This document shows, piece after piece, positions 34,250 to 46,260 of a stretch of 64,000 nt of DNA (position 1 is its first letter; each line of letters opens with the position of its first letter). The notes beneath the pieces are model-generated. The model did no database searches. It was not told the DNA's origin and saw only the letters and a list, made by a program, of their open reading frames with translations. The stretch is taken from NCBI RefSeq assembly GCF_047675955.1, contig NC_132915.1, positions 49,242,026 through 49,306,025 on the forward strand. Reading direction: 5' to 3'. This DNA comes from Chlorocebus sabaeus. Taxonomy: Eukaryota; Chordata; Mammalia; Primates; Cercopithecidae. A program made the translations under genes and the position numbers.

Positions 34250-35112
34250 GAAATATTTAAGGGGTGAGATGAGAGGAGTACATGGGAACTTGTACTTTCT
34301 GTGAAATTTTTCTGTAAAACTAAAACTGCTCTGAAAAATAAGTATAATTTAAAAATAAGATATCAATGCACACCATTAGAATAGTTCAAATTTTAAAAAG
34401 GCTGACAATAACAAATGTTGACGGTTTGGAGCATCGAAAAATCTTGTACATAAAAAAAAAACCTGATGGAAAGTGAAAATATGTGCTCACTTTGGAAAAC
34501 AGTTTGGCAGTTTTTTTAAAAAAGTTAAACATATATTTACCATATGATTCAGCAATTCCACCCCTGGGAATTTGTACAAGAGAAATAAAAACATATGTCC
34601 ACAAAAAGTCTTTTTATGAAATGTACATAGCAACTTCTTTCACAAAAGCCAAACATTAGAAACAAAAGCCCATCAACAAGGGATTGGATAAATAAATTAT
34701 TGTATAAACTTACAATGGAAATACTATTCGGAAATAAAAAGAAATGAATTACTGATACACACAACTTATATGAATCTCAAAAGTATTATAAATGAAACAA
34801 CCAGACACAAACACTATATACTACATTATTTCATTTATATGAAATTCTAGAAAAAACAAAGCTATATTGACTTAAAGCAAATTATTCTTGCCAGGGACCA
34901 GGGTCAGAGAGGTTGTTGACTATTATAAAAGGCAAGGGAATGTTTAATGAGTAGTGAAAATGTTCTAAATTATGGTTGTGGTGGTGGCTACATGACTGTT
35001 ATGCATTTGTCAAAATTTGTCAAATCTTACACAAAATTTGGTAAATGTTATTATATATAAAGTATACTTTAATAAAGATGATTTACAAAAGCATTGATAA
35101 AAAGTAAAAAAT
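34250..35112 (+). mobile_element. Additional L1 3'-end pieces inserted in the older L1
   Basis: 34250-34345 reads as one L1 3' end (GAGTACATGGGAACTTGTAC, AAACTAAAACTGCTCTGAAA). 34350-35095 reads as a second, longer 3' fragment (CCATATGATTCAGCAATTCC, then GGTGGCTACATGACTGTTAT and AAAGTATACTTTAATAAAGA). The outer L1 stops just before and resumes just after. Confidence 0.7.
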
Positions 35113-36290
35113 GAACCAATGAGTTAAACACAAGAGCTAAAACTATAAAACTCTTGGGAAAATAGTGGTAAATCTTCATAGCCTTGGATTTGGCAACAGA
35201 TTCTTGAATTTAACACCAAAAGCATGAGCAACAAAAGAAAAAATGTAACACATTGGATTTCATCAAAATTAAAAACTATTTTTTTTTTACATCAAATGAT
35301 ATGATTAAGAAAGTGAAAAGACAACCTATAGGATGGGAGAAAATATTTGTAAATCATATATCTGATAAGGGTCTAGTATCCAGAATATATAAAGAACCAT
35401 TATAATTCAACAAGAACAACAACAACAACAAAACTCAATTTAATAATAGGCAAAGGACTTAAATAGAAATTTCTTCCCAAAAGATATACAAATGACCAAT
35501 AAGCACATGAAAAGATGCTCAACATCATTAAGGAAATACAAGTAAAACTACAAAGGTATACCACTTCACACCCACTAGGTTAGCTATAATCAAAAACTAG
35601 AAAATAAGTGTAGGTGAAAATGTGGAGAAATTGGAACCCTTGTACATTGCTAGTGGGAATAATGTACAAACCAATAATATATTGTTTGGTTGCTGTACAA
35701 AACTGGCCATTCCTCAAAAAGTTAAGTATAGGATGACCATAGGACCTAGCAATCCCATCTCTAGGTATGTAATCCCAAAAGAACTGCAAGCAAGTACTCA
35801 GCAAATACATGTACACTCATGTTAATAACAGCATTATTCACAATAGCCAAAAGATGGAAAAAACCCAAATGTCCATCAGCAGATAAATGGATAAACAAAT
35901 TGTAGTATATACATCCAATGTGATAGTATACAGCCACAAAAAGGAATGAGGTACTGATGTATGTTACAATATGAAGAAGCCTAGAAAACACTACATAAAA
36001 GAAGAAAGACATGAAAGATTGCATATTGGATGATTCCATTTATTCAAATTATCTTGTAAATCTATAGAGACAGAAAGCAGATTGGTAGTTGCCGGAGGCT
36101 GGGAGAGGGGAAAACAGGAACAACTTAACGGGTATAGATTTACTTTTGGGGTGATAATAATGTGTTGGAATTAGATAGAGGTGGTGGTTGCACAATATTG
36201 TGATTGTACAAAATGCCATTGAAATGTTCAGTTTAAAATGGTTAATATTATGTCAATTTCAACTCAGTTAAGAAATAAAAAGGATATTGT

Positions 36291-38540
36291 TGGTGATGAT
36301 GAAAAATAATGAGCTTGAACTCAAGCAGAGGCCATGACAAAGGAGGAAAAGAAGCAGAACAGGAGAATGGTAATGGACAGTGGAGAGTGGAAGGAGGCAG
36401 TAAAGGGTGATACTGAAACTCCTCATGTGGAAGAGCTGATGCTCTGTTGCTATAGATGGGAATGTGGAAGGAAGATGGGGTTTGGAGTGTGGGGGACAAT
36501 GAGTTTAGTTGGGTCATGAGTGTTGGAGGTACCTGTGGAGGTGTGCAGGTAGAGAGGTCTCACTGTCAGGTGGACCTCTTTGCCACTGGAATATAATGGG
36601 AGAGAAGAGCTATAGGATACCTTGGCAGACAGACGTTATTAGTAAAATTCCCTTCTGAATAAAAATATTGATAAAACAAGAAATCACTAAATTCCTACCT
36701 TCCTATTACTGTGACACAAGTCCTTTCAGTAAATTAATTTTTGCCATTTTAATTGATTAGTGAGGATTCAGGATTATATAATATTAAGGCTTAATCTACG
36801 AACATATAGCAAATCTATTCCAGAGCCAAAATATATCCAATGCTCACACTTCCATCATTCCTGCTTAAACGCCCCACTTACCAGGTTCCCCTTCACCACT
36901 GACAGCAGCATTTGGCTGCTTGGTCTCCTGAGGAAACGTATATATTTTCTGAAGTCTCTCCAATTCCAGGTAATTAGCTGAAGCAGGTATATTGGTATCT
37001 TAAAGACAGAACAAAGTCATTGCTCTGAGCAAACTGTTAGCCTGATAATCCTTCTGCATCACACATCAGTATTCTCTGTTTCTTCTGGCCACTGTTATTG
37101 CTCTGTTTTCATCCAGTTACCACCCTTCCATAAAGAAAACTGAAGCCACCAATCCTTACATAGAGGAAACACTTCCTTCGCTGTAGGAGCACTGAACCAG
37201 CGACACCCATCTCTAAATTGTTACCACTCCTCATCTTGTGTTCTTGCCCTATAAGCTTAAAGCTTGGAATTTATTAGAAATATCAATTGCATTGAAAACA
37301 AAAACACTTTTGTAAAGGTATGCTAAAGGCATTCAAGAATTGAGGAAGAAATTATGAGTGCTGTGGAAATAGTTCCTTATTCACATCTGGAAAACATTTG
37401 CTAGGGGCACAAGGAGGGATGGATGAACTGCAGGTATGCATAGGAATTTAAGGTTTTTTCCTCTTTTCTTAAACTGCCTTCTCTCCTACCACCCCTTTGA
37501 CTCCTCCTTAGTCTTCCCAGACAAGCTACCTTGCAAATCTGTCCTTGCAAAGTTCTCCCATTCCAATTTAATTCTCTCTCCTCTTTTGTAGATGATTTTG
37601 AGCCACACAGCCCCAGATGGTCAGTCTGGGAACAGACACAGGCTTTTTCAAAGACACAATATTGATTCCCTCTAGACCCACAATGACCTCTTTCTTCTAG
37701 CTCTTCTTACTCCAGTTCACAAGGCTTTTAATCCCCACTGAACACAGCACTTCAATATGGGTCAGAGGATGGGCCACAACTCAAAATCAACTGTTCCAAT
37801 CCAGGAAGTTTCGACTGGCACAATCAGCGTTCCATTAAGCAGGGTCTGGTGCCATTGTTTTTTACAAGGCTCTCACCAGCTGGCCTTGCTATGCTTGGCT
37901 AAGAATTAGACAAGGGAGGGAGGATCTGGCCTGAATAGGAAGAGAGACAAGGGCTGGCTTTTAAAGGTGACACCCTAAGGACAAGCTTGAAGGGACAGGG
38001 AATAGGCAATGTCTCTCACAGAGGTGGTTCTGCTTTTGTAGAAGTACTAAGGCAGGCAGGAGAGAAACAAGTTGACACACACATATCGAGCTCTGAAACA
38101 AAACCAAGATCAGAAGAACACTGAATCCACTCATTCCAAATCACACACTCCTCTTTGACTCCAGATCTAAGGAAAACCTCCTAGGAGGACATAAAATATA
38201 AACATTTTGGTTAAAACTTTAATTTTCACTATAGGCTTGTGCCCCATAAAGACGCTCACAGCCATTAGATTTTCCTTTGGGAAGCTAACTTTCTTAAGTG
38301 TGTGAAGTGTCATTTATCCAGCAGCAGAGAAATAAAAGATGTCCTACTTAAAAATTCTGTGGCTTGCTAGCATACCAACGTTGTAAAAATGTAAACAATG
38401 CTACATGAAAAGTTTTATAAAAATATATTTTATCATAGATGCTAATAATAAATATTATGTATAATATTATTCCATGTGTATTTAAGTATAGTTCATTAAC
38501 CATAATAACTTTATATAAGGAGATAATATTATAAATGGTT
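36291..38540. other. 2.2 kb without recognised gene
   Basis: Single-copy-looking DNA. 38400-38530 is very AT-rich with small palindromes (AATATTATGTATAATATTA). No coding frame stands out. Confidence 0.45.
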
Positions 38541-38544
38541 TTGA

Positions 38545-38745
38545 TCATGAGCTCCAGAATTATTAGAACTCTGTCACTCACTAGATACCTTGGAAGAGTC
38601 TCTTAGTCTCTGTAAGCTTCATTTTTCTCATTTGCAAAATGGGAGGGAGGTGATAATACTACAATAAGAATGAGCCAAACACTGTTAACATAAAATATAC
38701 TTAACATAATGCTGATACATCATAAGTACTTAATAAAAAGCATGA
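38545..38745 (+). repeat. MIR SINE
   Basis: AACTCTGTCACTCACTAGA, TTTTTCTCATTTGCAAAATG and CATCATAAGTACTTAATAAA follow MIR. Confidence 0.75.
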
Positions 38746-39399
38746 GTGCACTATTATTAGTAATTTTTGATGATCATCATAAACAATGTCAGTTATTACA
38801 CCTGGTCCAGTCAGTCCTTTTAGATAAGAGTTCGTTGAAGTGGATGTGAATTCCATAGTGTTCTTAGGCTATGCTCTACGCTAAGTGATCTGTCACTATT
38901 CCTGGTCCTCCCTGTTTCTTAGCCTTTGCTTCTAAGCATGGTATCTTATAGTTCTTCCCTTGCTGCTTTTAATCTGATTCCTCTGCCAGCTAAGAAGAAC
39001 CTTCCCTCTCTCCCTTCTCTCACTCACAAAGGAACCTAGACAACCACACAGGTCAAGTCAGTAGATTTACATTTCCACCTAATTCCAAATAAGCATACTA
39101 ACCCTTTAAGATGTTCTTGTACAGAAAAGTGCATGGGCTTTACAATGATAAGTTCTTTCAACCTGCATAATGGTCTCTTGGAGTGAGGACATTTCCACTA
39201 TAGAAGCAGATAATAGCACTATGCAGAGAGGGAATGGACAGCACAAAATCATAGAGACAGGTAAGTGCCTAGAACGTCAGAGAAAAGTTAGAATTTGCTG
39301 TGGCTAAAACATAGGTGGCTGGGAAAAGGCTGTGAAATGGATACTGGTGAGCTAGGACTCAGTTCTTCAGAGTAATGTGTAAGACTAAAAGAATGACTA
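38746..39399. other. No gene or recognised repeat
   Basis: About 650 bases of single-copy-looking sequence. Confidence 0.45.
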
Positions 39400-39560
39400 A
39401 AATTATAAACATTTTCAATATTTTAGATATTAAGTGTTATACCTGCATTATCTCATTTAATCATCACCATAATCCTGCAAAACCTGTAACGTAATTATGC
39501 CCATTTTATAGATAAGGAAACTGGGGCTTAGGAGGATTAAATCAATGTCTTAGGGCCTGT
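39400..39560 (-). repeat. MIR SINE
   Basis: CATTATCTCATTTAATCATC, CATTTTATAGATAAGGAAAC and GGGGCTTAGGAGGATTAAAT are antisense MIR. Confidence 0.85.
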
Positions 39561-39652
39561 ACAAAACTATAGCAGTCTCCCCCTTATCCATGGTTTTGCT
39601 TTCCATGGTTTAGGTTACCCATGGTCACCTATGGTCAGAAAACACCAAGTGA

Positions 39653-39954
39653 GGCCGGGTGTGGTGGCTCACACCTGTAATCCCTGCACTTTGGGAGGCC
39701 GAGGCGGGCGGATCACGAGGTCAGGAGATCAAGACCATCCTGGCCAACATGGTGAAACCCCGTCTCTACTAAATACAAAAAAATTAGCCGGGCATAGTGG
39801 CAGGTGCCTGTAGTCCCAGCTACTCGGGAGGCTGAGGTAGGGGAATTGCTTGAACCTGGGAGGCAGAAGTTGCAGTGAGAAGAGATCACACCACTGCACT
39901 CCAGCCTGGTGACAGAGCAAGACTCCACCCAAAAGAAAAGGAAAAAAGAAAAAG
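39653..39954 (+). repeat. AluS-type SINE inside Tigger, with target duplication
   Basis: Full dimer. The flanks AAAACACCAAGTGA (39639-39652) and AAAATATCAAATGA (39955-39968) are a 14-bp duplication differing at three sites, all transitions. ORFs of 60-170 codons here are Alu shadows. Confidence 0.96.
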
Positions 39955-40201
39955 AAAATATCAAATGAAAAATTCCGTAAGTAAACAATTCATAAATCTT
40001 AAATTGCATGTCATTCTGAGTAGCATAATGAAATCTTATGCTGGCCCTCTCCATCCTGCCCAGGACATGAGTCGTCCCTTTGTCCAGTGGATCCACCTGC
40101 CTATTAGTCACCTAGTAGCTGTCTTGGTTATCAAAAAAAAAAAAAAAAAAAAAAAAAACCAACCAACCAAACAAAAAAACAGTATCAATAGGGTTCAGTG
40201 C

Positions 40202-40794
40202 TATATTAGGGTTCTCCAGAGGGACAGGACTAATAGGATATATATACATATATATACACACACACACATACATACACACACATATATATACACATACACA
40301 CATACATACATGAAAAACAGTTTATTAAGGAGTATTGACTCTCAGAATCACAAGGTGAAGTCCCACAACAGGCCATCTGCAAGCTGAGGAGCAAGGAAGC
40401 CAGTGTGAGACCCAAAACCTCAAAAGTAAGGAAGCCAACAGTGCAGCCTTCAGTCTGCGGCTGAAGGCGCAAGAGCCCCTAGCAAGCCACTGGTGTAAGT
40501 CCAAGAGTCCGAAAGCTGAATAACTTGGAGTCTGATGTTCCAGGGCAGGAAGCACCCAGCATGGGAGAAAGACAAAGGCCGGAAGACTCAGTCAGTCTAG
40601 TCCTTCCGTGTTCCTCTGCCTGCTTTTATCCTAGTTGCTGATTAGATGGTGCCCAACCAGATTGAAAGTGGGTCTCCCTCTCCCAGTCCATTGACTCAAA
40701 TGTTAATCTCCTTTGGCAACACCCTCACAGACACACCCAGGAACAATAGTTTGCATCCTTCAGTCCAATCAAGTTGACAATATTAACCATCACA
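40202..40794 (-). repeat. MLT2-type ERVL solo LTR inside Tigger
   Basis: Antisense LTR from TATATTAGGGTTCTCCAGAG to AATATTAACCATCACA, containing GAAGTCCCACAACAGGCCAT and CAATCAAGTTGACAA. AGTGC (40197-40201) and AGTAC (40795-40799) form a 5-bp duplication with one difference. A TA/CA microsatellite has expanded near its left end. LTR only, no viral genes. Confidence 0.88.
40238..40312. repeat. TA/CA microsatellite within the MLT2 LTR
   Basis: Alternating TATATACA, ACACACACAC and ACATACATAC units. Plus- and minus-strand frames through it are repeat artefacts. Confidence 0.92.
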
Positions 40795-40954
40795 AGTACT
40801 ATCGATGGTTTCAGGCATTCTCTGGGGGCTTTGAAACGTATCTACCACACATAAAGCAGGATTACTGTACTTGGTTCCAAATGCTATGCTTATAACTACC
40901 ATCCTATACTGTCCTGAGAATTAGTCTGTGGTAATAATTTTCAAATCATTGTAT

Positions 40955-41280
40955 TGGCAATGGGGAGACAGGAGAGGTTTTAAGTGAAAAAGCAATATGA
41001 TAAGATTTATTTTTAGGAAAATAAGTCAGTGGTTGATTATAGAGGAGAGAAACTGAAAGCAGGGAGAGCAGTCTAGACATTCAAAATAGACATGAGCAAG
41101 ACTTAAACTGAGTCTTGACAGCAGAGATGGAGAGGAGGGCAGAGACCCTAGAGACATTTCCCTGGTAGAAGCAACAGGACTTGGGGACCGGATGGATGAG
41201 GGAAAAGGAGAAGTAAAGTAAGTCACCCAAGTTTTTAGACTGCTGAATGAGTGAATGGTGTGCTTCAACCATCTATGTTG
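40955..41280 (-). repeat. Probable LINE L2 fragment
   Basis: GAGAGGTTTTAAGTGAAAAA, CAATATGATAAGATTTATTT and GAGTCTTGACAGCAGAGATG fit antisense L2-type text. Confidence 0.5.
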
Positions 41281-42269
41281 GGGCAGCATGTCTTATTCTG
41301 TCCTATAGGAAACAGAAATATTAATGTTATCACTTAAAAAGGGGCACATTATCGTACATGATTGGATTAAACAGCATTGTTTAATACAGGACTTGTCAAC
41401 ATCTTTAAAAGCTATTATGTATTGAGAATCTCCAAGAGAACAACTCTGTGTGTACTAGGGGGATATCCAATAGCCTGGTCATATAGGTCTGGGGTTCAAG
41501 AGGAATACCTAGAGGTAGAGGTTTGGGGCTTATTTTCTTCAGCAGCAGATCTTTGATGACAGCATTTCTGTATTTTCCACCATGTCTGCTTACTTGGTAT
41601 GTGTTGCTTATTGAAAATATTTTTAAAATTCTAAAACTGATGGCTATGCATCATGAGTTGAAAATGCAATGTAGATGAGAACTAAAATATATCTACCTCT
41701 GGGTGAAACCAAATCATTTTATATATATAAACTTTACCATTCCATTCAAATAGGCTAGTCTTTGGAACCATTGAAATAAAATGTTCATTAACTGATTAAA
41801 AATATCAGAGATAAGATTTGATTAATTATTTTATATGCCTCTACAAGAATCTGGGGAATCTTGGACTTCACTGGAGCATAGGTTCAGATTAAATTCATCT
41901 CAGTTGACTGCATGCTTACTCATCTTAGGAAAAAATCACCCATGCTGTTGTTTGTAGCATCACATCAGTCCTCTGCACATTGGCAGGAATATGCTCCCAG
42001 CTGCACAAGTATGTGGTTTCTCTGATCATACAGTAAATGTACTTGTGACCTTAAATAACCCACAAGGGTGTGAATGTCAGAGCTGGGAATCCCTTCCTGG
42101 GAACCACAGGGCAATTTGTTGACCTATCATTTTTCATCAGTGTGGGGTAGATTAACTCTCGCTATCAAAGTCCTACCAAAACATCTAGTGCCACCATGGC
42201 TAAGTTAGTGGTAGCCCACAAACTAATGTCAGTCTCATTTTTTCATTCTTGTTCTACTCAAACCTTAAC
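41281..42269. other. No gene or recognised repeat
   Basis: About 1 kb of AT-rich single-copy-looking DNA. Confidence 0.5.
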
Positions 42270-42430
42270 CCATACAGAGAAGTGTTCTGCATGCTTTATA
42301 GATATTAACCTTCAACCCCATAAGGTAGCATCATAATTGACCGTACTTAGTAAATGAGGGTGATGAGGTACAGAAAGATGAATGCAGCTGCCCAAGATCA
42401 CATAGCCTCACACAGCAGAATGATTCTTTC
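42270..42430 (-). repeat. MIR SINE
   Basis: GTTCTGCATGCTTTATAGAT, CAACCCCATAAGGTAGCAT and GCCCAAGATCACATAGCCTC are antisense MIR. Confidence 0.7.
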
Positions 42431-42849
42431 CATCCACAGGGTATCTGGAAATGGATCATATTATAATACTTCCAGCAGAATTTCCCAAGCTTCATCCACA
42501 TACTGCATATCCACATGCTACCTTTAATAGTATTTATTTACTGTATTTAAAAATCAATACACTTTAAAAACTTTAGCTTTTGTCCAAAGAATAGGATATA
42601 TAAACTCACATAATTGATGTGGCAGTTAAGTCTGTCCTCTAAACCACAAGAAAGTGATTTCTTGGCTATTTTAAATTTTTTCTTTCCTAAAATTTATTTT
42701 ATAACCATCTATGGATGTTCACTTTTCCTCTGAGCAGCTTACACCATAAACTAGAAAGTTATTCATTCCAAACGTTAAATATGTGCAGTCATTCAACACG
42801 GTTAACATTTATGGAGTATCTGCTACTATGTTCAGGGAAGCGTGCCACA
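42431..42849. other. AT-rich spacer
   Basis: Nothing recognised, apart from a possible antisense L2 scrap near 42790-42845 (ACATTTATGGAGTATCTGCT). Confidence 0.4.
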
Positions 42850-43075
42850 TTAATTCTTCATTCCACATCTCCTCCTCCATGAAGCTAAACCTGATAAGCA
42901 GAGCCCACACAGAGTTCTCCCCATCTTGGTCTGAGAGTGTGCAGGAGATAACTGAGCATTTCGTGGTCCTGTTCTCTTCCCTAACTATGTCTTCTCTCCC
43001 AGGAAAATGTTAGTCCCTTGAGAATATTACCATTTTATCTCCCATTACCACTAGTAACAGAGCCTTGAACTTCAT
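42850..43075 (+). repeat. Possible LINE L2 fragment
   Basis: TTAGTCCCTTGAGAATATTA and TAACAGAGCCTTGAACTTCA are weakly L2-like in plus orientation. Confidence 0.3.
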
Positions 43076-43154
43076 GCTAGTGGTTGAAAACACAATCATT
43101 AATGCCCATGGTGAAAATAGTCAGATCTAAAAACAGGAAGAGAAGGAGAAACAA

Positions 43155-43345
43155 CACCCAGTTATTGAGACCCCACTATTGCTGGGCGTCCTTCCATCAT
43201 TATCTTACTCATTTGTAATTAATCTTCACAGCAGCCCTGTGTACCAGGAAACTGAGGTAAAGATAGACCAAGTAGATTGCAGAAGTTCACATAGCTGGCA
43301 GGTGGCAGAGCTAGGATTAGAATGGTGATCTGCCTGGCTCCAGGT
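43155..43345 (-). repeat. MIR SINE
   Basis: AATTAATCTTCACAGCAGCC, CCAGGAAACTGAGGTAAAG and GGTGGCAGAGCTAGGATTAG are antisense MIR. Confidence 0.85.
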
Positions 43346-44784
43346 GAGCTGCTATTTCCACTGCAACAGGCTGCTGCACCTGCTTCTAGCGGAAAAGAAC
43401 ACATTAAAGGGAGTGACCACAATCTCCTTCATCAGGGAAAGATACTGCAATGTCTCATTATCTCAGCAGTCCTCTGCTGCCAATTGCTAAATTTTAAGGC
43501 AATAACAAACTGTGACCATTGGCAAAAAATTATGGAAAGACAGCCTTAGCATGAATAACCAGGGTAATTACCCATGCACACAATAAATTCTGTGGGCAAG
43601 AGCCTTGACCAAGCTCTCACCCTACATTCTGAGTCATACAAATTCCCGAGTAGAACATGGCCAATTGGTTTATGTCCCAGGGTGTTGGGCACCTGTGGGT
43701 CTAGCAGCTGCAAGGTTTTTCATGTTGGTTCATCACAGTAGTTTAACAAGTCATGCCCAAGAGGAATTGAGGACCAGGCCCTTGATTCTATTGAAGCCTC
43801 ACTTACCACTCTCATATTGAGAGGCAGGAGTTGGCATGCTATGAGGGATATGAGGGAATGTCCAAGATAGCAAGCAGAGTGCCTTCCCAAGGACCTCTGC
43901 ATACATGAGGATGGGACATGGGCTGCCATCTACTTCCCTGAAGATAGTGTGGCTTCATGCACCGGGCCTCAACAACTCTCTACAGCACCCTGAGCTCCTT
44001 CCTTTAGTCTGCCCCAGAACTAGCTTATGTTGTTGAAGTCTTTGCATAATCTGCAGAGACATACTTCACTGAGAAGTCCCTTCCAATATACCAGTATACA
44101 GAGTGAGGGGATGGGATTTGAGAAGTCTGTTTTCCAGAGAACGGAGATATCACTAATTAAAAATGACTAAAACAACACCCTTTACCTTAAAATATCATGG
44201 ACATTGAATTTCAGTAGGAGGAAATGCCATGGTGATTTAATTTGTTGGATGGTCAGGGGATTTAACCCCTGTGGTAGTTAATATCTCAGGCCTTTTTTTT
44301 TTTTCTCCATAGAAGGATAATTATTTCCCTTAAGTAGGACTATTAGAGGGATTGAGGATTGAAAACTGGTACATAAACATGCAACAAATATTGGCTCCTT
44401 TCTTCCTCTTTCTTCTTTCATGCATATCTTTTAGACTTAAAAATCTATCTCAATTTAAAAATTAAAATATTAATCAATTCAACATTAAACTTTTCCCTCA
44501 TGACTTCTGTTTCAGAAATATGTTCATCTTTCAGTCTCTTTTTTAACAGACATGCCACAGAGGTAAAGAGAGTGTGGAGGTTATGCGTGGGTGCCTCAGA
44601 ATGTCCTGGCTCTGGGTAAGGAAAGAAAAACAGAAAGAGCTGAATTTTATTCCCAGAGTACACTCATCCTATAAGCCACAGGACTCAGGCTGCGATGCGG
44701 CCATGTGAGAATTCCTGGGGACCAGGATCTTTTTCATAAGGACACTAGATATTTTGAGCCAACTCCCTCCTACTAGCAAGGAGA
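43346..44784. other. 1.4 kb without recognised gene
   Basis: Single-copy-looking DNA. Short frames near 43600-43930 overlap on both strands and show no domain. Confidence 0.45.
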
Positions 44785-45015
44785 GGTTAAGAATGATCAT
44801 AACTAATGTTCATTTAGGTACCAGACATTCTTTGAAGCATTTAACACATTTAAACTCCTTGATCTTCTTTACAGAATTATTATTCTGCTATAATCTTTAT
44901 TGTAGATGTGAGGAATTTGAGGCACAGAGCAGTTAGCTAGTTAGTTCAAGATCATCCAGTTGACAAGTGAGGGAGCCCATATGCAAATCTAGGCAGTATA
45001 CCCCAGCATCTAGCC
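44785..45015 (-). repeat. MIR SINE
   Basis: TTAGGTACCAGACATTCTTT, GAGGAATTTGAGGCACAGAG and GATCATCCAGTTGACAAGTG are antisense MIR. Confidence 0.75.
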
Positions 45016-45667
45016 CTCAATCACTCACCATTTCCTGATATTCAACAGATGGGGCAGGTACCATGTGCTTAGTCAAGGCAGCCTGGCCTAGGCCCCTCTT
45101 CTCTTTAGAGATGAACAAGCACACACACTGCTGAGCTAACTTCTTAGAGGCTATCTGGGGAGAAAGGTAGACTGGATTCTTTGGGTGAAGTAAAGGGAAG
45201 GTTGGAAGAGAACCACTACTTTCAATCTTTTTAAGAGGATGCATGCTTCAAGACAGGTGTTTCAGAGACACAGAGCTAGACGAGTAAAATTAGCAAAGAT
45301 GCTTGTAACTGTGCATGAACCATGCAAGTAGCATGGGGTGTTGGAGAGGGTAAAGTTGGAAAAGAAATGTGGTGCTGTGAAGAAAAGGCTGGCTTCAGAT
45401 TTGAGAGAATTTTCTTTGCATCAAAGGGTTCGATTTTACTGTTCAGGGCAATGCTTCACCAACTTTTCTATTCTGCAGTTTTAGGAGAGTGATTGCATAT
45501 TTTCATAAGTCCTGGGGCATGGTCAGAAGCCAGTGACTCCTGTGAACTTCCTCTGAAATCCCATATTTAGTCTCTAATATTTGAGTCGATTATGTGTTCT
45601 ACTCCATAACATATTTATATTTGTTAATATATGAATACATTACATTCATCACTCTTGGCATTATAGA
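45016..45667. other. No gene or recognised repeat
   Basis: About 650 bases of unassigned sequence. Confidence 0.45.
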
Positions 45668-45678
45668 AGATCCATCAT

Positions 45679-45988
45679 GGCCAGGTGTGGTGGCTCGTGC
45701 CTGTAATCCCAACACTTTGGGAGGCTGAGGTGGGTGGATCACCTGAGGTCAGGAGTTCAAGACCAGCCTGGCCAACATGGTAAAATCCAGTCTCCACTAA
45801 AAAAATACAAAATGTAGCCGGGCGTGCTGGCAGGCTCCTGGAATCCCAGCTACTCAGGAGGTTGAGGCAGGAGAATTGCTTGAACCTAGGAGGTGGAGAT
45901 TGCAGTGAGCTGAGATAGTGCCACTGTACTCCAACCTGGGGGACAAGAGTGAGACTCGGTCTCAAAAAAAAAAAAAAAAAAAAAAAAG
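45679..45988 (+). repeat. AluS-type SINE with perfect 11-bp target duplication
   Basis: Full dimer with a 24-base A tail. AGATCCATCAT flanks it exactly at 45668-45678 and 45989-45999. The 96-codon minus-strand frame is an Alu shadow. Confidence 0.98.
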
Positions 45989-46079
45989 AGATCCATCATG
46001 ATTATCCTATGCCCTCACACCCTCCATGACGAGTAACACCTGACCCCAAGTGGTACCTTTCCCTGGTTTAAGAACTGTA

Positions 46080-46260
46080 GCTCTAGTTATGAGGAGTCAT
46101 TGGAAGGTATTAAACTCAGTAGCGACATTATTGGATTTGAATTTTAGGAAGCTCTCAGTAGTAACAGCATGGAGAATGAAGTAAAGGAGAGCAAGGCAAG
46201 AGAGATGGAGACAACCAGTTGGGAGACTGTCCATTATTGCAGGCAAAAGATGGTGAAAAA
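46080..46260 (-). repeat. Probable LINE L2 fragment
   Basis: GAGTCATTGGAAGGTATTAA, GCGACATTATTGGATTTGAA and AGGAAGCTCTCAGTAGTAAC fit antisense L2-type text. Confidence 0.45.

Larger units (their letters stand above)
31936..36290 (+). mobile_element. Old L1 (L1M) ORF2 and 3' end, five times interrupted
   Basis: ORF2 text is in order across 31936-32736, 33050-33295, 33525-33805, 34105-34249 and 35113-36290. It includes a reverse-transcriptase segment near 32460-32530 (GGAACAAGACAAGGATGCCC, then CATTGCTATTCAACATTGTA) and the 3'-UTR near 36080-36290 (GGAGGCTGGGAGAGGGG). After the inner L1 pieces the text resumes with AAACACAAGAGCTAAAACTA, the expected continuation. Stops in all frames make it inert. 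Confidence 0.88.
39566..40890 (+). mobile_element. Tigger-like (TcMar) element, interrupted by Alu and MLT2 LTR
   Basis: Left end GCAGTCTCCCCCTTATCCAT and body GGTTTTGCTTTCCATGGTTT to 39652. The middle is 39955-40201 (AACAATTCATAAATCTTAAA, CTTTGTCCAGTGGATCCACC). The right end is 40795-40890 (GATGGTTTCAGGCATTCTCT, TTTGAAACGTATCTACC). The pieces are colinear with one Tigger-family consensus. An A-run with CCAA repeats at 40133-40180 adds local expansion. No transposase reading frame remains. Confidence 0.8.

Noticed and set aside
35409..35430. AAC-repeat resembling a short tandem array
   Set aside because: A small A-rich expansion within L1 ORF2; not a CRISPR or satellite.
39875..40387. Plus-strand frame of 170 codons
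   Set aside because: Composed of Alu right arm, A-run, Tigger-like DNA and a TA/CA microsatellite.
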